NCBI RefSeq assembly: GCF_003660455.1
Contig: NZ_QZVR01000015.1
Span: forward strand, 86,874 to 150,873
Length of the DNA: 64,000 bases
Source of the DNA: Nocardioides ferulae
GTDB taxonomy: Bacteria > Actinomycetota > Actinomycetes > Propionibacteriales > Nocardioidaceae
Direction: 5' to 3'
Shown here: positions 19,468 through 28,143 of the stretch, one piece after another
Numbering within the stretch: position 1 is the first letter of the stretch
Layout of the letters: each line of letters starts with the position of its first letter
Position numbers and translations under genes: made by a program
Notes under the pieces: generated by a model
What the model saw: only the letters and a program-made list of their open reading frames with translations
What the model was told of the DNA's origin: nothing
Databases searched by the model: none

Positions 19468-20688
19468 TCACTCGAACGGCCGGTGCAGCAGGAAGAACTC
19501 GGTCTCCAGCCCCTCGACCCGGTCGGGCGGGCTCACCCGTTCGGCGCTGCCGTCGACGCCGAGGCGCAGGATCACCTGGGTGGTGTCCTCCTGCACCACG
19601 GCCAGCACGTGGTCGTCGTCCTCCCAGGCCGCCTCGACCAGCTGGGCCACAGGGCCGCCGCGGGTGCCGTCGAAGGTGACCACCGGGTCGCCCGTGCGGG
19701 CGTCGAGGATCGACAGGTTGTCGTGGGTCGGCACCGCATCGCCCGCATAGCCGATCACCAGGGAGCCGTCGGGGCTGAGGTCCTCCAGCCGCAGGTCGCA
19801 GCGCGACCACAGCGGCTCGGCCGCGTCGGCCTCGATGACGCCCGAGCACTGCTGGCTGCGCAGGTCGAGGTAGTCGGTCTGGACGGCGAGCAGGCCGCTG
19901 GCCGGTGAGGCGTCCCAGACCTTGAGCAGTCCGGGGAGCTCGACGGGGTCGCTCCCGTCGAACGGCACCAGCCGGTGCCGTGGGCCATCGCCCTCATCAC
20001 CCTCGTAGACCACGGCGTCGGGCAGCATCCCGGCGGGGATCCCGCTGAACGCGAGCCCGACCGGCGTGCGCACCGGGTCGGCGCCGTCGGTGGAGACCGC
20101 CACGGTCGCCTCGCGGCCGATGGTGGCCTCGGTCAGCTCGACCCAGGCCACCCGGGAGCCGTCGGGGGAGCCGACCACGACCGGACCGGCCGGTCCGAGG
20201 TCGTCGACGATGCGGAAGTCGGCGTCGAGCCGGAAGGCGTGGACGCTCCAGTCGTCGCCGAGCGGCTCGCCCGGGCCGAGCGCGAGGTAGCCGTCGTCCC
20301 AAGGCACCACCTGCGAGAACGGCGTGTCGAGCGGCAGCTCTCGGTCGCCGTCGATGAGGACCTCGTCGTCGACGCGGAGGTAGGGCGCCGCGGGCGGTTC
20401 GCCCGCCGCCACGTCGATGGTCAACCCGACCGTGCCCACGGCCGGGGGCACCGCGGGCGGCAGTGGCTCAGTGCGGGAGGCGTCACCACCGGCGGTGAGC
20501 CCCACCGGCACCGCGATCGCGGCCACCGCGGCGGCGGCGACCACCGCGGTCGTCATCCGCCGCCGGCGCCGGATCGTGTGCGCCCTGCCGCGCACCTCGG
20601 CCAGCCCGAACGGGGCGTCGTGCAGCCGGTCGGCCCTCGTGGCGAGGGTGCGCTCCAGGCGCTGCTCCAGGGTGTCGTGGTCGTTCAT
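19468..20688 (-). CDS. membrane-anchored sensor-like protein, putative anti-sigma partner
   Basis: A 406-residue protein. Residues about 1-44 are cytosolic and charged (EQRLERTLATRADRLHDAPFGLAEVRGRAHTI), about 45-67 form one membrane segment (TTAVVAAAAVAAIAVPVGLTAG), and the rest is extracytoplasmic with repeating short strands (VVVGSPDGSRVAWVEL, LSPDGSLVIGY, DDDHVLAVVQ) resembling a beta-propeller. Its ATG overlaps the stop of the sigma factor by four bases behind a GGAGGAGGAG site. Gene pairing and topology suggest regulation of that sigma factor; no zinc-binding anti-sigma motif is visible, so this is inference. Confidence 0.78.
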   Translation of the reverse strand: MNDHDTLEQRLERTLATRADRLHDAPFGLAEVRGRAHTIRRRRRMTTAVVAAAAVAAIAVPVGLTAGGDASRTEPLPPAVPPAVGTVGLTIDVAAGEPPAAPYLRVDDEVLIDGDRELPLDTPFSQVVPWDDGYLALGPGEPLGDDWSVHAFRLDADFRIVDDLGPAGPVVVGSPDGSRVAWVELTEATIGREATVAVSTDGADPVRTPVGLAFSGIPAGMLPDAVVYEGDEGDGPRHRLVPFDGSDPVELPGLLKVWDASPASGLLAVQTDYLDLRSQQCSGVIEADAAEPLWSRCDLRLEDLSPDGSLVIGYAGDAVPTHDNLSILDARTGDPVVTFDGTRGGPVAQLVEAAWEDDDHVLAVVQEDTTQVILRLGVDGSAERVSPPDRVEGLETEFFLLHRPFE

Positions 20689-21239
20689 CGCTCCTCCTCC
20701 CGGAGCTCGGCGGGCACCCGCGACCGCAGTGCGGCCAGGGCCCGGCTGGTCTGTGACTTCACGGTGCCGACGCTGACGCCGAGCAGGTCGGCGGTCTCGG
20801 CCTCGGTGAGCTGTTCGTAGTAGCGCAGCACCACCACGGCGCGCGCCTTGCGGGGCAGGGTCTGCACCAGCGCCCAGAGTGCGCCGCTCTCGCCCTCGTC
20901 GTAGGCGTCGAGCACCGGCTGCGGCTCCGGCACCTCGTCGGTGGCGTGCTCCTTGCGCTTCCAGGCCCGCCGCCACAGCGAGTTGTGCTCGTTGACCAGG
21001 ATCCGCCGGGCGTAGCCGTCGAGCGCGCCGCGGTCGCGGACCTTGTCCCAGCTCAGGTAGAGCTTGGCCAGCGAGGTCTGCAGCAGGTCCTCGGCCTCGT
21101 GCCGGTCGCCGGTGAGCAGGTACGCCGTGCGCAGCAGCGCGGGCTGGCGGGCCTGCAGGTAGTCGGTGAAGTCGGCGTCCCGCCGGTCACGGGCGCTCAC
21201 GGCGCCGTCACCGGGCTTCGCCCTCGTGGTGGCCTGCAT
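20685..21239 (-). CDS. SigE-family (ECF-like) RNA polymerase sigma factor
   Basis: A 184-residue group IV sigma factor. Region 2 is RTAYLLTGDRHEAEDLLQTSLAKLYLSWDKV, followed by the LDGYARRILVNEHNSLWRRAWKRKE segment typical of the Streptomyces SigE-type subfamily. Region 4 is LPRKARAVVVLRYYEQLTEAETADLLGVSVGTVKSQTSRALAALR, a helix-turn-helix. Sigma factors of this group recruit polymerase to stress-type promoters. It is translationally coupled to the membrane protein downstream. Its targets cannot be told here. Confidence 0.92.
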   Translation of the reverse strand: MQATTRAKPGDGAVSARDRRDADFTDYLQARQPALLRTAYLLTGDRHEAEDLLQTSLAKLYLSWDKVRDRGALDGYARRILVNEHNSLWRRAWKRKEHATDEVPEPQPVLDAYDEGESGALWALVQTLPRKARAVVVLRYYEQLTEAETADLLGVSVGTVKSQTSRALAALRSRVPAELREEER

Positions 21240-21359
21240 GGAGTCCCCTGGGTGCCGTGGTTGCTGACACCTGCAGGACGCGAACGGGGGAGCGAAGGTT
21301 GCAGCGCCCCGACCGACCGGACCAGGACATCCGGACCGCTCGGAGTGGGTGGATCGTGA

Positions 21360-23498
21360 TCAGTCGACCCGGCTGAGCTCGTGCGGCTTCTCCTCGTCGC
21401 CGTGGCCGGGCCACCAGGCCGCGTGGCCGATGAGCGCGGTGAGGGCGGGGGTGAAGAAGATCGACATCACGAACGCGACGATCGCGATGCCGCAGGAGAG
21501 CGCGAAGCCCATCGACAGCAGCAGGGTGTTGCCGCCCAGCATCAGCGAGGCGAACGTGCCGGCCAGGATGACCCCGGCGGCCACGATCGTGGGGCCGGCG
21601 TGCTTGACCGCCTGGGCGGCGGCGTCGCGCGGGTTCTTGCCGTCGCGGGCCTCCTCCCGCAACCGGGCGATCATCAAGATGTTGTAGTCGGTGCCGAGGG
21701 CGGTCACGAACAGATAGATGTAGATCGGCAGCATGAAGATCAGGCCGGCCTCGCCCATCAGGTGCTGGAACACGATCACGGTCGCGCCCAGCGTGGCGGC
21801 GAACCCGAGGCCGACCGCCGCCATGAGGTACCACGGCGCGACCAGGCTGCGCAGCAGCAGGGCCAGGATCAGCATGATGATCACCGCCGCGACCGGGAAC
21901 ACGATCGAGTAGTCGCGGGCCATGGCGTCCTGCAGGTCGGCGAAGACCGACGGGGTGCCGCCCACCAGCGCCTCGGTGCCGTCGGGGGCGGCGTCGTGCG
22001 CCGCGTCGCGGATCGGACCCTTCACGTCGCGCAGGGCCTCGTCGGAGGCGGGGTCGCTGTCGAGGATCAGGCTGAACTGTGCGGCCGTGCCGTCCTGCGA
22101 CGGCTGGCCGGGGTAGACCTGGTCCACCCCCTCGGCCTCGGCGAGCGCGGCGCCGAACTGCTCGAGCGCCGCCGGGTCGAGCGGGTCGTCGGAGGTCAGC
22201 AGCACCGGCACGGGCTCGCTCGCACCGGCGGCGAAGTGGTCCTGGAAGGTCTCCAGCGCCGTGGTCGACTCGACGTCGTCGGGCAGGCTGGAGGTGAAGT
22301 CGAACGACGGGTTGAACCCGAGCGCGAACGTGGCCAGGGCGGCCATCACCAGCCCGGACACCGCGGCGAAGACGGCCGGACGCCGGCCCAGCGACTCGCC
22401 GACCGAGCCGAAGCGGGCGGCCTCGGGCTCGGCCCGCCACTTGCGGGCGGGCCAGAACATGGCCCGACCGAGCACGGTGGCGAGGGCCGGCACCAGGGTC
22501 AGGGCGGCCAGCAGCGTGACGCCCACGGCGATCGCCAGCGCCGGCCCGATCGCCCGGAAGATGCTCAGCGAGCTGAGCAGCAGGGCCAGGAACGCGACGA
22601 TCACCGCGCCGCCGGCCGAGGCGATCGCCTCGCCGGCGCGTTCGAGCGCGTGCACCACCGAGGCCCGGGTCTCCTCGCCCTGCCGCAGCCGCTCGCGGTA
22701 GCGGAACAGGAAGAACAGGATGTAGTCGGTGCCGATGCCGTAGAGGACGACGACGAGGATCGTCTCGATCGAGGAGTCGGCCTTGAGGTCGAACGCCTCG
22801 TTGGCCCAGGCGATCAGGCCGGTGGCGACCATCGAGACCAAGGTGACCACGACGATCGGCAGCAGGCAGATGATCACGCTGCGGAAGATGATCGCGAGCA
22901 GCAGCACGATCAGCACCACGGTGGCGACGGCCACGATCGCGAGCGTCTGCTCGCTGGACTCCTGGGAGTCGAGCCCCTGCGGCACCGACCCGGTGGTGGC
23001 GACCTCGAGGCCGGTGTCGTCGAGCAGCGGCTCGAGGTCCTCGCGCAGCTGCTCGGCGTCCTCGAACGCCTGCGGGTCGAAGCCGGTCGCCCCCTCGGCG
23101 AGACCGATGATGCCGATCTGCACCAGGCCGTCCTCGGAGACGTTGGGCCGGCCCTCGGGGCTGACCGTGACGACCTGCTGGACGAACGTCTCCTCGCCGA
23201 GCCTGGGCCCCAGCTCCTCGGCCACTCGCGCGACCGTGGCCTGGTCCTCCTCGGCGAGCGGCTCGCCGTCCTCGCGCTCGAAGACCAAGATGGCGGCGGG
23301 GGTCGTGGCGCCCGGGAACTTCTCGGACTGCAGCTCCATGGCCTGGACCGACTCGTAGTGGTCGGGCAGGAACTCCGACTCCTCGGTGGTGGTCTGCAGC
23401 TGGGGGGCCATCGAGACGACCACTCCGGCGAGCACCACCCACGCGGCGATCACGAACCAGGGACGACGGGACACCAGGCGACCGAGGGCTCCGAACAC
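21360..23498 (-). CDS. MMPL family RND transporter
   Basis: A 712-residue inner-membrane protein with the RND layout: one membrane helix, a large periplasmic-side domain, five helices, then the same again (second helix near FAAVSGLVMAALATFALGF). Signature segments are VVLYGIGTDYILFFLFRYRERL and, in the second half, VTALGTDYNILMIARLREEARDG, containing the proton-relay GxDY. MMPL proteins export lipids or lipid-like molecules in actinobacteria. The GTG start gives FGALGRLVSRRPWFVIAAWVV, the usual N-terminus. It lies downstream of, and points the same way as, the sigma factor pair, 120 nt from the sigma gene's start but transcribed independently. Confidence 0.92.
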   Translation of the reverse strand: MFGALGRLVSRRPWFVIAAWVVLAGVVVSMAPQLQTTTEESEFLPDHYESVQAMELQSEKFPGATTPAAILVFEREDGEPLAEEDQATVARVAEELGPRLGEETFVQQVVTVSPEGRPNVSEDGLVQIGIIGLAEGATGFDPQAFEDAEQLREDLEPLLDDTGLEVATTGSVPQGLDSQESSEQTLAIVAVATVVLIVLLLAIIFRSVIICLLPIVVVTLVSMVATGLIAWANEAFDLKADSSIETILVVVLYGIGTDYILFFLFRYRERLRQGEETRASVVHALERAGEAIASAGGAVIVAFLALLLSSLSIFRAIGPALAIAVGVTLLAALTLVPALATVLGRAMFWPARKWRAEPEAARFGSVGESLGRRPAVFAAVSGLVMAALATFALGFNPSFDFTSSLPDDVESTTALETFQDHFAAGASEPVPVLLTSDDPLDPAALEQFGAALAEAEGVDQVYPGQPSQDGTAAQFSLILDSDPASDEALRDVKGPIRDAAHDAAPDGTEALVGGTPSVFADLQDAMARDYSIVFPVAAVIIMLILALLLRSLVAPWYLMAAVGLGFAATLGATVIVFQHLMGEAGLIFMLPIYIYLFVTALGTDYNILMIARLREEARDGKNPRDAAAQAVKHAGPTIVAAGVILAGTFASLMLGGNTLLLSMGFALSCGIAIVAFVMSIFFTPALTALIGHAAWWPGHGDEEKPHELSRVD

Positions 23499-23700
23499 GT
23501 GACGGAACGCTAGCGGGCGGCACCCCCTGGGGGACACCGACTTTCGGCGGCCCTCTGGACCGACCTGCGGATCGGATGCACCCACCCCGGGACGAGACGT
23601 CCGGGACGGAGCCGGGCGGCCCCGCGGCCGCATCCGTAGGGTGGCAGTGCCGCCGCCGGTCGCGAGCCCGGTCGGCCCCGACGCATCCAGAGGAGCACGC

Positions 23701-24813
23701 ATGCAGCAGGTGAAGGCCGTCGTCGCCCGGACCAAGGGCGCCCCCGTCGAGGTGGTCACGATCAACGTCCCCGACCCCGGCCCGGGCGAGGCGGTCGTGA
23801 AGATCTCGACCTGCGGGGTCTGCCACACCGACCTGCACTATCGCGAGGGCGGCATCAACGACGACTTCCCGTTCCTGCTCGGCCACGAGGCCGCCGGCGT
23901 CGTCGAGGCCGTCGGGCCCGACGTCACCGGGGTCGCGCCCGGCGACTTCGTGGTGCTCAACTGGCGCGCGGTCTGCGGGGAGTGCCGCGCCTGCAAGCGC
24001 GGCGACCTGCACTACTGCTTCGCCACCCACAACGCCACCCAGAAGATGACGCTGGCCGACGGTCCCGACGCCGGCGCCGAGCTGTCCCCGGCCCTGGGCA
24101 TCGGCGCGTTCGCCGAGAAGACGCTGGTCGCGGCCGGCCAGTGCACCAAGGTCGACGCCGAGGCGCGCCCGGCCGCGGTCGGGCTGCTCGGCTGCGGCGT
24201 GATGGCCGGCATCGGCGCGGCGATCAACACCGGCGCGGTGACCCGGGGCAAGAGCGTCGCCGTGATCGGTTGCGGAGGGGTGGGGGTGGCCGCCGTCGCC
24301 GGCTCCGCGCTGGCCGGAGCCAGTCCGGTCATCGCCGTCGACATCGACGCGAAGAAGCTCGCCAAGGCCGTCGAGATGGGGGCGACCCACACCGTCGACT
24401 CCTCCCAGAGCGACCCGGTCGAGGAGATCAAGCGCATCTGCGCCGCCACCTATGAGGGGGCCGAGGGGGCCGACGTCGTGATCGAGGCGGTCGGCCGCCC
24501 CGAGACCTGGAAGCAGGCGTTCTACGCCCGCGACCTCGCCGGCACCGTGGTGCTCGTCGGCGTCCCCACCCCGGAGATGAAGGTGCCCGACCTGCCGCTG
24601 ATCGACGTCTTCGGCCGCGGCGGGGCGCTGAAGTCCAGCTGGTACGGCGACTGCCTGCCCTCGCGGGACTTCCCGATGCTGGTCGACCTCTACCGCCAGG
24701 GCCGGCTCGACCTCGACGGGTTCGTCAGCGAGGAGATCGGCATCGGCGACGTCGAGGCCGCGTTCGAGAAGATGCACCACGGTGAGGTGCTGCGCTCGGT
24801 GGTGGTGCTCTGA
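23701..24813 (+). CDS. mscR: S-(hydroxymethyl)mycothiol dehydrogenase
   Basis: A 370-residue zinc-dependent alcohol dehydrogenase of the class III type. It oxidises the formaldehyde-mycothiol adduct with NAD+. The catalytic zinc ligands are in [10 protein letters not shown] and GHEAAG, and the structural zinc in [15 protein letters not shown]. The Rossmann signature is [20 protein letters not shown] with VDID for NAD+ preference. [16 protein letters not shown] and [16 protein letters not shown] match mycobacterial MscR closely. ATG 23701 follows GAGGAGCACGC. Its TGA overlaps the ATG of an MBL-fold gene by one base, the pairing seen in mycobacteria (Rv2259-Rv2260 from memory). Confidence 0.93.
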   Translation: MQQVKAVVARTKGAPVEVVTINVPDPGPGEAVVKISTCGVCHTDLHYREGGINDDFPFLLGHEAAGVVEAVGPDVTGVAPGDFVVLNWRAVCGECRACKRGDLHYCFATHNATQKMTLADGPDAGAELSPALGIGAFAEKTLVAAGQCTKVDAEARPAAVGLLGCGVMAGIGAAINTGAVTRGKSVAVIGCGGVGVAAVAGSALAGASPVIAVDIDAKKLAKAVEMGATHTVDSSQSDPVEEIKRICAATYEGAEGADVVIEAVGRPETWKQAFYARDLAGTVVLVGVPTPEMKVPDLPLIDVFGRGGALKSSWYGDCLPSRDFPMLVDLYRQGRLDLDGFVSEEIGIGDVEAAFEKMHHGEVLRSVVVL

Positions 24814-25469
24814 TGGCCGGCTCCACCGGCGCCCGCGTCGACCACACCGTCACCTCCGGCACCTTCAGCCTGGACGGTCAGACCTTCGATGTCGACAACA
24901 ACGTCTGGGTGGTCGGCGACGACACCGAGTGCGTGGTGATCGACGCACCCCACTCCGTCGACGACATCCTCGCGGTGGTGGGGGAGCGCACGATCAAGGC
25001 GATCCTGCTCACCCACGCACACGACGACCACTGCCGCGTCGCGCCGGCGCTCCGCGAGCGCGCCAACGGCGGCTCGGGGGCACCCGTCCTGCTGCACCCC
25101 GACGACCGGCCGCTGTGGGAGCTCACCCACGGTGGCCCCGACGCCACCGACGGACGCCTGTGGGACGTCGACCTGGCCGACGGCTTCGAGATCGCCGTCG
25201 GCGGCACCACCCTGCGCGCCCTGCACACCCCCGGTCACGCGCCCGGCGCGGTCTGCTTCCACGCACCCGACCTGGGCTGCGTGTTCACCGGCGACACGCT
25301 CTTCCAGGGCGGCCCCGGGGCGACCGGCCGGTCGTTCTCCGACGAGGACCAGATCAAGGCCTCCATCCGGGCCCGGCTGTTCGCGCTGCCCGACGAGACC
25401 GTCGTCCACACCGGTCACGGCCCCGACACCACCATCGGGGCCGAGCGCGCCGGCCTCGGCGACGCCTGA
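24813..25469 (+). CDS. MBL-fold metallo-hydrolase partner of MscR
   Basis: A 218-residue metallo-beta-lactamase-fold protein with LLTHAHDDHCRVAP (HxHxDH metal motif), LHTPGHAPGAVCF and FTGDTLFQGGPGATGRSF, the last resembling glyoxalase II-like thioesterases. Coupling to mscR by a one-base start/stop overlap suggests it hydrolyses S-formylmycothiol, the next step after MscR; this is inferred from context and fold, not demonstrated by the sequence. Confidence 0.9.
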   Translation: MAGSTGARVDHTVTSGTFSLDGQTFDVDNNVWVVGDDTECVVIDAPHSVDDILAVVGERTIKAILLTHAHDDHCRVAPALRERANGGSGAPVLLHPDDRPLWELTHGGPDATDGRLWDVDLADGFEIAVGGTTLRALHTPGHAPGAVCFHAPDLGCVFTGDTLFQGGPGATGRSFSDEDQIKASIRARLFALPDETVVHTGHGPDTTIGAERAGLGDA

Positions 25470-25537
25470 CCCGGACGCCTGACGCCGTCCGGCCCGCCGG
25501 GGGTTAGCCTGGCCGCGGATCGGGGAAGAACAGGTCC

Positions 25538-26584
25538 ATGGACCAGGCCCGCCAGGCGTACTGGGCTGCCCTGACCGCGGCCGACCGGCACGCCGCCCTC
25601 GAGGTTGCCAAGCAGTTGCGGCAGCGTGGCCAGGCACCGCTGTCGATCATCGAGCGGCTCGTCGTCCCCGCTCAGGCCCGCCTCACCGAGCTGTGGCTCG
25701 ACGGCGCCTGGACGGCGGAGCAGCAGAAGGCGGCCGCCGACGTCAACGAGGGCATCGTGCACTGGCTGTGCTCGTTCACCCCCGCCCCACCGCCGGAAGC
25801 GCCCCTGGTCGTGGTCGCCGGCCTCGACGGGGAGCGGCACACCCTCGGCGCCGTGGTCGTCGCCGAGCGGTTGGCCACGGCGGGCTACCGGGTGCGCACG
25901 CTCAGCGCTGCCGGCACCGACGAGCTGCTGCGTACCGTGCTCACCCGCAAGCCGCGCGCCGTCGTCGTCGACGCCGCGCTCACCTCGTCGCTGGCCACCC
26001 ACCGCGCGCTGTTCGACCACCTGCGCGCGATCGGCGTCCCGGTGGTCGCGGGCGGGCCGGCCTTCGCCGGCGACGAGCGGCGGGCCACCGCGCTCGGGGC
26101 GGCCGGCCTCGCCGACAGCAGCGAGGAGCTGTGCCGGCTGCTCGAGACGCTGCCGCCGCGGCTGACCCCCCAGCCACCCCGCGAGCCCGGGCCCGCCGAG
26201 CTCGAGGCGCGCTGGATCCTCGACTACCACGACGAGATCACGCCGTACGTCGTCCGGGCGCTCGCCGCACGCCACCCGCAGGCGCGCGGGACCTGGCAGG
26301 CCGAGCTGCCGGGGTTCGTCGACCACCTGCTCGGCTGCCTGGCGTCGTCGTTGGTGACCGGTGACGAGACGATCGTGGTCGAGGTGCGCGAGTGGCTGGC
26401 CCGGGTGCTGAGGGCGCGCGGCGCCGAGCCCGGCCTGGCCGCCGAGGTCTGGCGGCTGGTCGCCGAGCCGCTGCGCGGTCATCCCCTCGCGCGGGTGCAC
26501 CTCGCTGCCGCCGCGATCCCGGGCGAAGGCCCGCGAGAGGTCCCGAGCAACGGGGGGCTCTCGTCCCGAGGACCCATGACCTAG
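25538..26584 (+). CDS. cobalamin-binding domain protein, probable sensor or regulator
   Basis: A 348-residue protein. Residues about 1-80 are the helical cap domain of B12-binding sensors (IIERLVVPAQARLTELWLDGAWTAEQQKAAADV). Residues about 85-210 are the Rossmann-like B12 domain; DGERHTLGAVVVAERLATAGYRV retains the His and Gly of DxHxxG but has Glu for Asp. The C-terminal 130 residues are helical (HDEITPYVVRALAARHP, GDETIVVEVREWLARVL) with no family I recognise and no DNA-binding motif. It could bind cobalamin as a light or B12 sensor, as in MerR/CarH relatives. A TAGCCT sits 29 nt before the ATG. Confidence 0.8.
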   Translation: MDQARQAYWAALTAADRHAALEVAKQLRQRGQAPLSIIERLVVPAQARLTELWLDGAWTAEQQKAAADVNEGIVHWLCSFTPAPPPEAPLVVVAGLDGERHTLGAVVVAERLATAGYRVRTLSAAGTDELLRTVLTRKPRAVVVDAALTSSLATHRALFDHLRAIGVPVVAGGPAFAGDERRATALGAAGLADSSEELCRLLETLPPRLTPQPPREPGPAELEARWILDYHDEITPYVVRALAARHPQARGTWQAELPGFVDHLLGCLASSLVTGDETIVVEVREWLARVLRARGAEPGLAAEVWRLVAEPLRGHPLARVHLAAAAIPGEGPREVPSNGGLSSRGPMT

Positions 26585-26612
26585 GGCTCTCTACGAGAGT
26601 GCTGGAAATTTC

Positions 26613-26618
26613 TACCGT
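26613..26618 (+). promoter_or_regulatory. candidate -10 element before a mini-ORF
   Basis: TACCGT lies 7 nt before an ATG at 26626, in a locally AT-richer stretch (GGAAATTTC just upstream). No -35 match is evident. Confidence 0.35.
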
Positions 26619-26625
26619 TAAGGAC

Positions 26626-26661
26626 ATGAACGGTGACGCCGGGTCACCGTCCGTTCCTTAG
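26626..26661 (+). CDS. 11-residue leader ORF before the small membrane protein
   Basis: ATG to TAG encodes MNGDAGSPSVP. The start has leaderless spacing to TACCGT. The codons from 26630 to 26650 form a perfect 8-bp hairpin (ACGGTGAC/GTCACCGT), and the stop merges with the TAGGAG ribosome binding site of the next gene. The arrangement looks like a translated leader controlling the downstream gene, but no evidence of translation can be read from the sequence. Confidence 0.35.
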   Translation: MNGDAGSPSVP

Positions 26662-26669
26662 GAGTCACC

Positions 26670-27296
26670 GTGCGCTCTGCACTCGACAAGCTCGTCTCTT
26701 GGGTCGGCCTCGCGCTGGCCGCCGTCCTCCTCGTCGCGGGTGGCCTGCTCACCTGGGCCAACACCTTCATCGCCGACCAGGTCGAGGAGCAGTTCGCTGC
26801 TCAGGACATCACCATGCCGGAGGGCCCCGCCCTGGAGAGCCTCTCCGAGTCCGACCGCGCCGAGCTCGAGGAGTTCGCCGGCAGCCCGCTCGACAGCGGC
26901 CCCGAGGCCAAGGCCTTCGCCGACAACTACATCCTCGCCCACATGAACTCCTCCGGTGAGGCGCTCGCCGGCGAGCCCGTGACCTACGAGGAGGCCAGCT
27001 CGCAGGGCCGTGCCCTGATGGCCGCCATCGCCGAGAACCCCGACGCCACCGAGGAGGAGAAGGCCGAGGCTCAGGCCTGGATGGACCTGCGTGAGTCGCT
27101 CTTCATGGGCAACACCCTCCGCGGCCTGCTGCTCTACGGCTACGCCTTCGCCACCATGGGCACGATCGCCGGCTTCGCCGCCATCGCCTCCTTCGTCGGT
27201 GCCGGCGCCATGCTGGTCCTCGCGCTGCTCGGCTTCTGGCACGCCAAGCGGATCTCCACCGTCGAGACCACCCAGCGTGAGGCCGCGCTCGTCTGA
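26670..27296 (+). CDS. small integral membrane protein of unknown function
   Basis: A 208-residue protein I do not recognise as a characterised family. Residues about 8-32 (WVGLALAAVLLVAGGLLTWANTF) form one membrane helix. About 33-145 is an acidic loop (ESLSESDRAELEEFAG, NPDATEEEKAEAQAWMDL), and two helices close the protein (LLLYGYAFATMGTIAGFAAIA, GAGAMLVLALLGFW). Topology suggests an extracytoplasmic helical loop between helices. GTG start with GGAG 6 nt before it. A strong hairpin terminator follows. Confidence 0.8.
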   Translation: MRSALDKLVSWVGLALAAVLLVAGGLLTWANTFIADQVEEQFAAQDITMPEGPALESLSESDRAELEEFAGSPLDSGPEAKAFADNYILAHMNSSGEALAGEPVTYEEASSQGRALMAAIAENPDATEEEKAEAQAWMDLRESLFMGNTLRGLLLYGYAFATMGTIAGFAAIASFVGAGAMLVLALLGFWHAKRISTVETTQREAALV

Positions 27297-27332
27297 ACCC
27301 GCACCACCGAGAAGCACCTAGCACCACCTCAT

Positions 27333-27369
27333 CCGGAAGCCCGGGCGGAATCCCCGCCCGGGCTTCCGG
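27333..27369 (+). terminator. strong 16-bp hairpin terminator
   Basis: CCGGAAGCCCGGGCGG (27333-27348) pairs perfectly with 27354-27369 across the 5-nt loop AATCC, 36 nt after the membrane protein gene. No T-tract follows, as is common in actinobacteria. Confidence 0.8.
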
Positions 27370-27394
27370 GCGTCTCGGCGTGTTCGGTGCGCGC

Positions 27395-27584
27395 TGACCT
27401 GTCGCTCGTGGTTGGTGATGAGGCGCTGACCTGCCACGCGTGGTGGGTGTTCACCCGGTGACCTGCCACGTGGTGGGTGAAGGGGTGTTGACCTGTCGCT
27501 CGTGGTTGGTGATGAGGCGCCGACCCGCCGCTCATGGTGGGGAATGTGGCACCGACCCGCCGCTCGTGGTGGGTAGGCAGCTCG
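27395..27584. repeat. six tandem copies of a 32-bp repeat
   Basis: Units start at 27395, 27427, 27459, 27489, 27521 and 27553: five of 32 bp and one (the third) of 30 bp. Units 1 and 4 are identical over all 32 bases. The shared core is GACCYGYCRCTCGTGGTKGG; ACC-TG-CCAC can pair with GTGG-TG-GGT using two G-U pairs, so each unit could fold as a small RNA hairpin. There is no unique spacer between units, so it is not a CRISPR array. Confidence 0.85.
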
Positions 27585-27925
27585 CCGTGGTCTGGGGTCG
27601 CGGGGCAGTGGGATGGGTGAGAGTCTCGCGGTCGCCTTGGGGTGGGCTTCAGACCAACCCCCGCTTGGTCACCGTCGGCGGTCACCTCCCCGTTGGTGGG
27701 GCGTGTCCCGACCCGTCAGCCATTCCCTCCCCCGCTTCGCTCCTCCGGGAATGCCGGACGGGTCGGCGGAGGTCGCGGCCCGATGATCCGCGACACCTGA
27801 TGTCTCGGGGTGGTCATCCGCCCCGGGGCGCAGGGCGGCGCGGGTCATGGGTTGGCCGGGTCATCGCGGCGTAGCCGCGAACCCCCTTCTTTCCGGGGTC
27901 GGTGAGCCCGGCGCCGGGCGCGGGG

Positions 27926-28046
27926 TGGGGCGGCGGAGCCGGAGGGGCCCCGAGGCCGTGGATGGGCCTGGCCCCCGCTCCGTGAGGAACGAGCGGAGCG
28001 GGTGGTTTGGCCGAGCGGGCCCCTCCGGCGCAGCCGACCCGCCCCA
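27926..28046. repeat. nested inverted repeat with central hairpin
   Basis: GCCGGAGGGGCCC (27938-27950) is matched in inverse by GGGCCCCTCCGGC (28017-28029); partial pairing extends outward to TGGGGCGG (27926) and CCGCCCCA-like sequence ending at 28046. In the centre CCCGCTCCG (27974-27982) pairs with CGGAGCGGG (27994-28002). The whole could fold into a long cruciform or RNA stem. Confidence 0.65.
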
Positions 28047-28143
28047 CCCACACACGCCCCCGGTCCTCACCAACACCCCGAAGCCCCGCGCGCAGCGGAA
28101 AGCCCCGCGCAGCGGCGTCCACACCAACCCCGAGACAGTCCGA

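Larger units (their letters stand above)
27370..28143. other. 774-base non-coding, repeat-rich region
   Basis: No gene could be supported. It contains a six-copy 32-bp tandem repeat (27395-27584), an unremarkable GC-rich stretch (27585-27925), a nested inverted repeat (27926-28046), and a tail ending one base before the last codon of the convergent methyltransferase. Open frames crossing it are out of phase with one another and rich in Arg/Pro, as expected for non-coding GC-rich DNA. Confidence 0.65.

Noticed and set aside
19468..20688. Typical zinc-binding anti-sigma factor
   Set aside because: No HxxxCxxC motif is present in the cytosolic part; only gene pairing and topology point to sigma control.
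27395..27584. CRISPR array
   Set aside because: The 32-bp units are contiguous, with no unique spacers, and no cas genes occur in the window.
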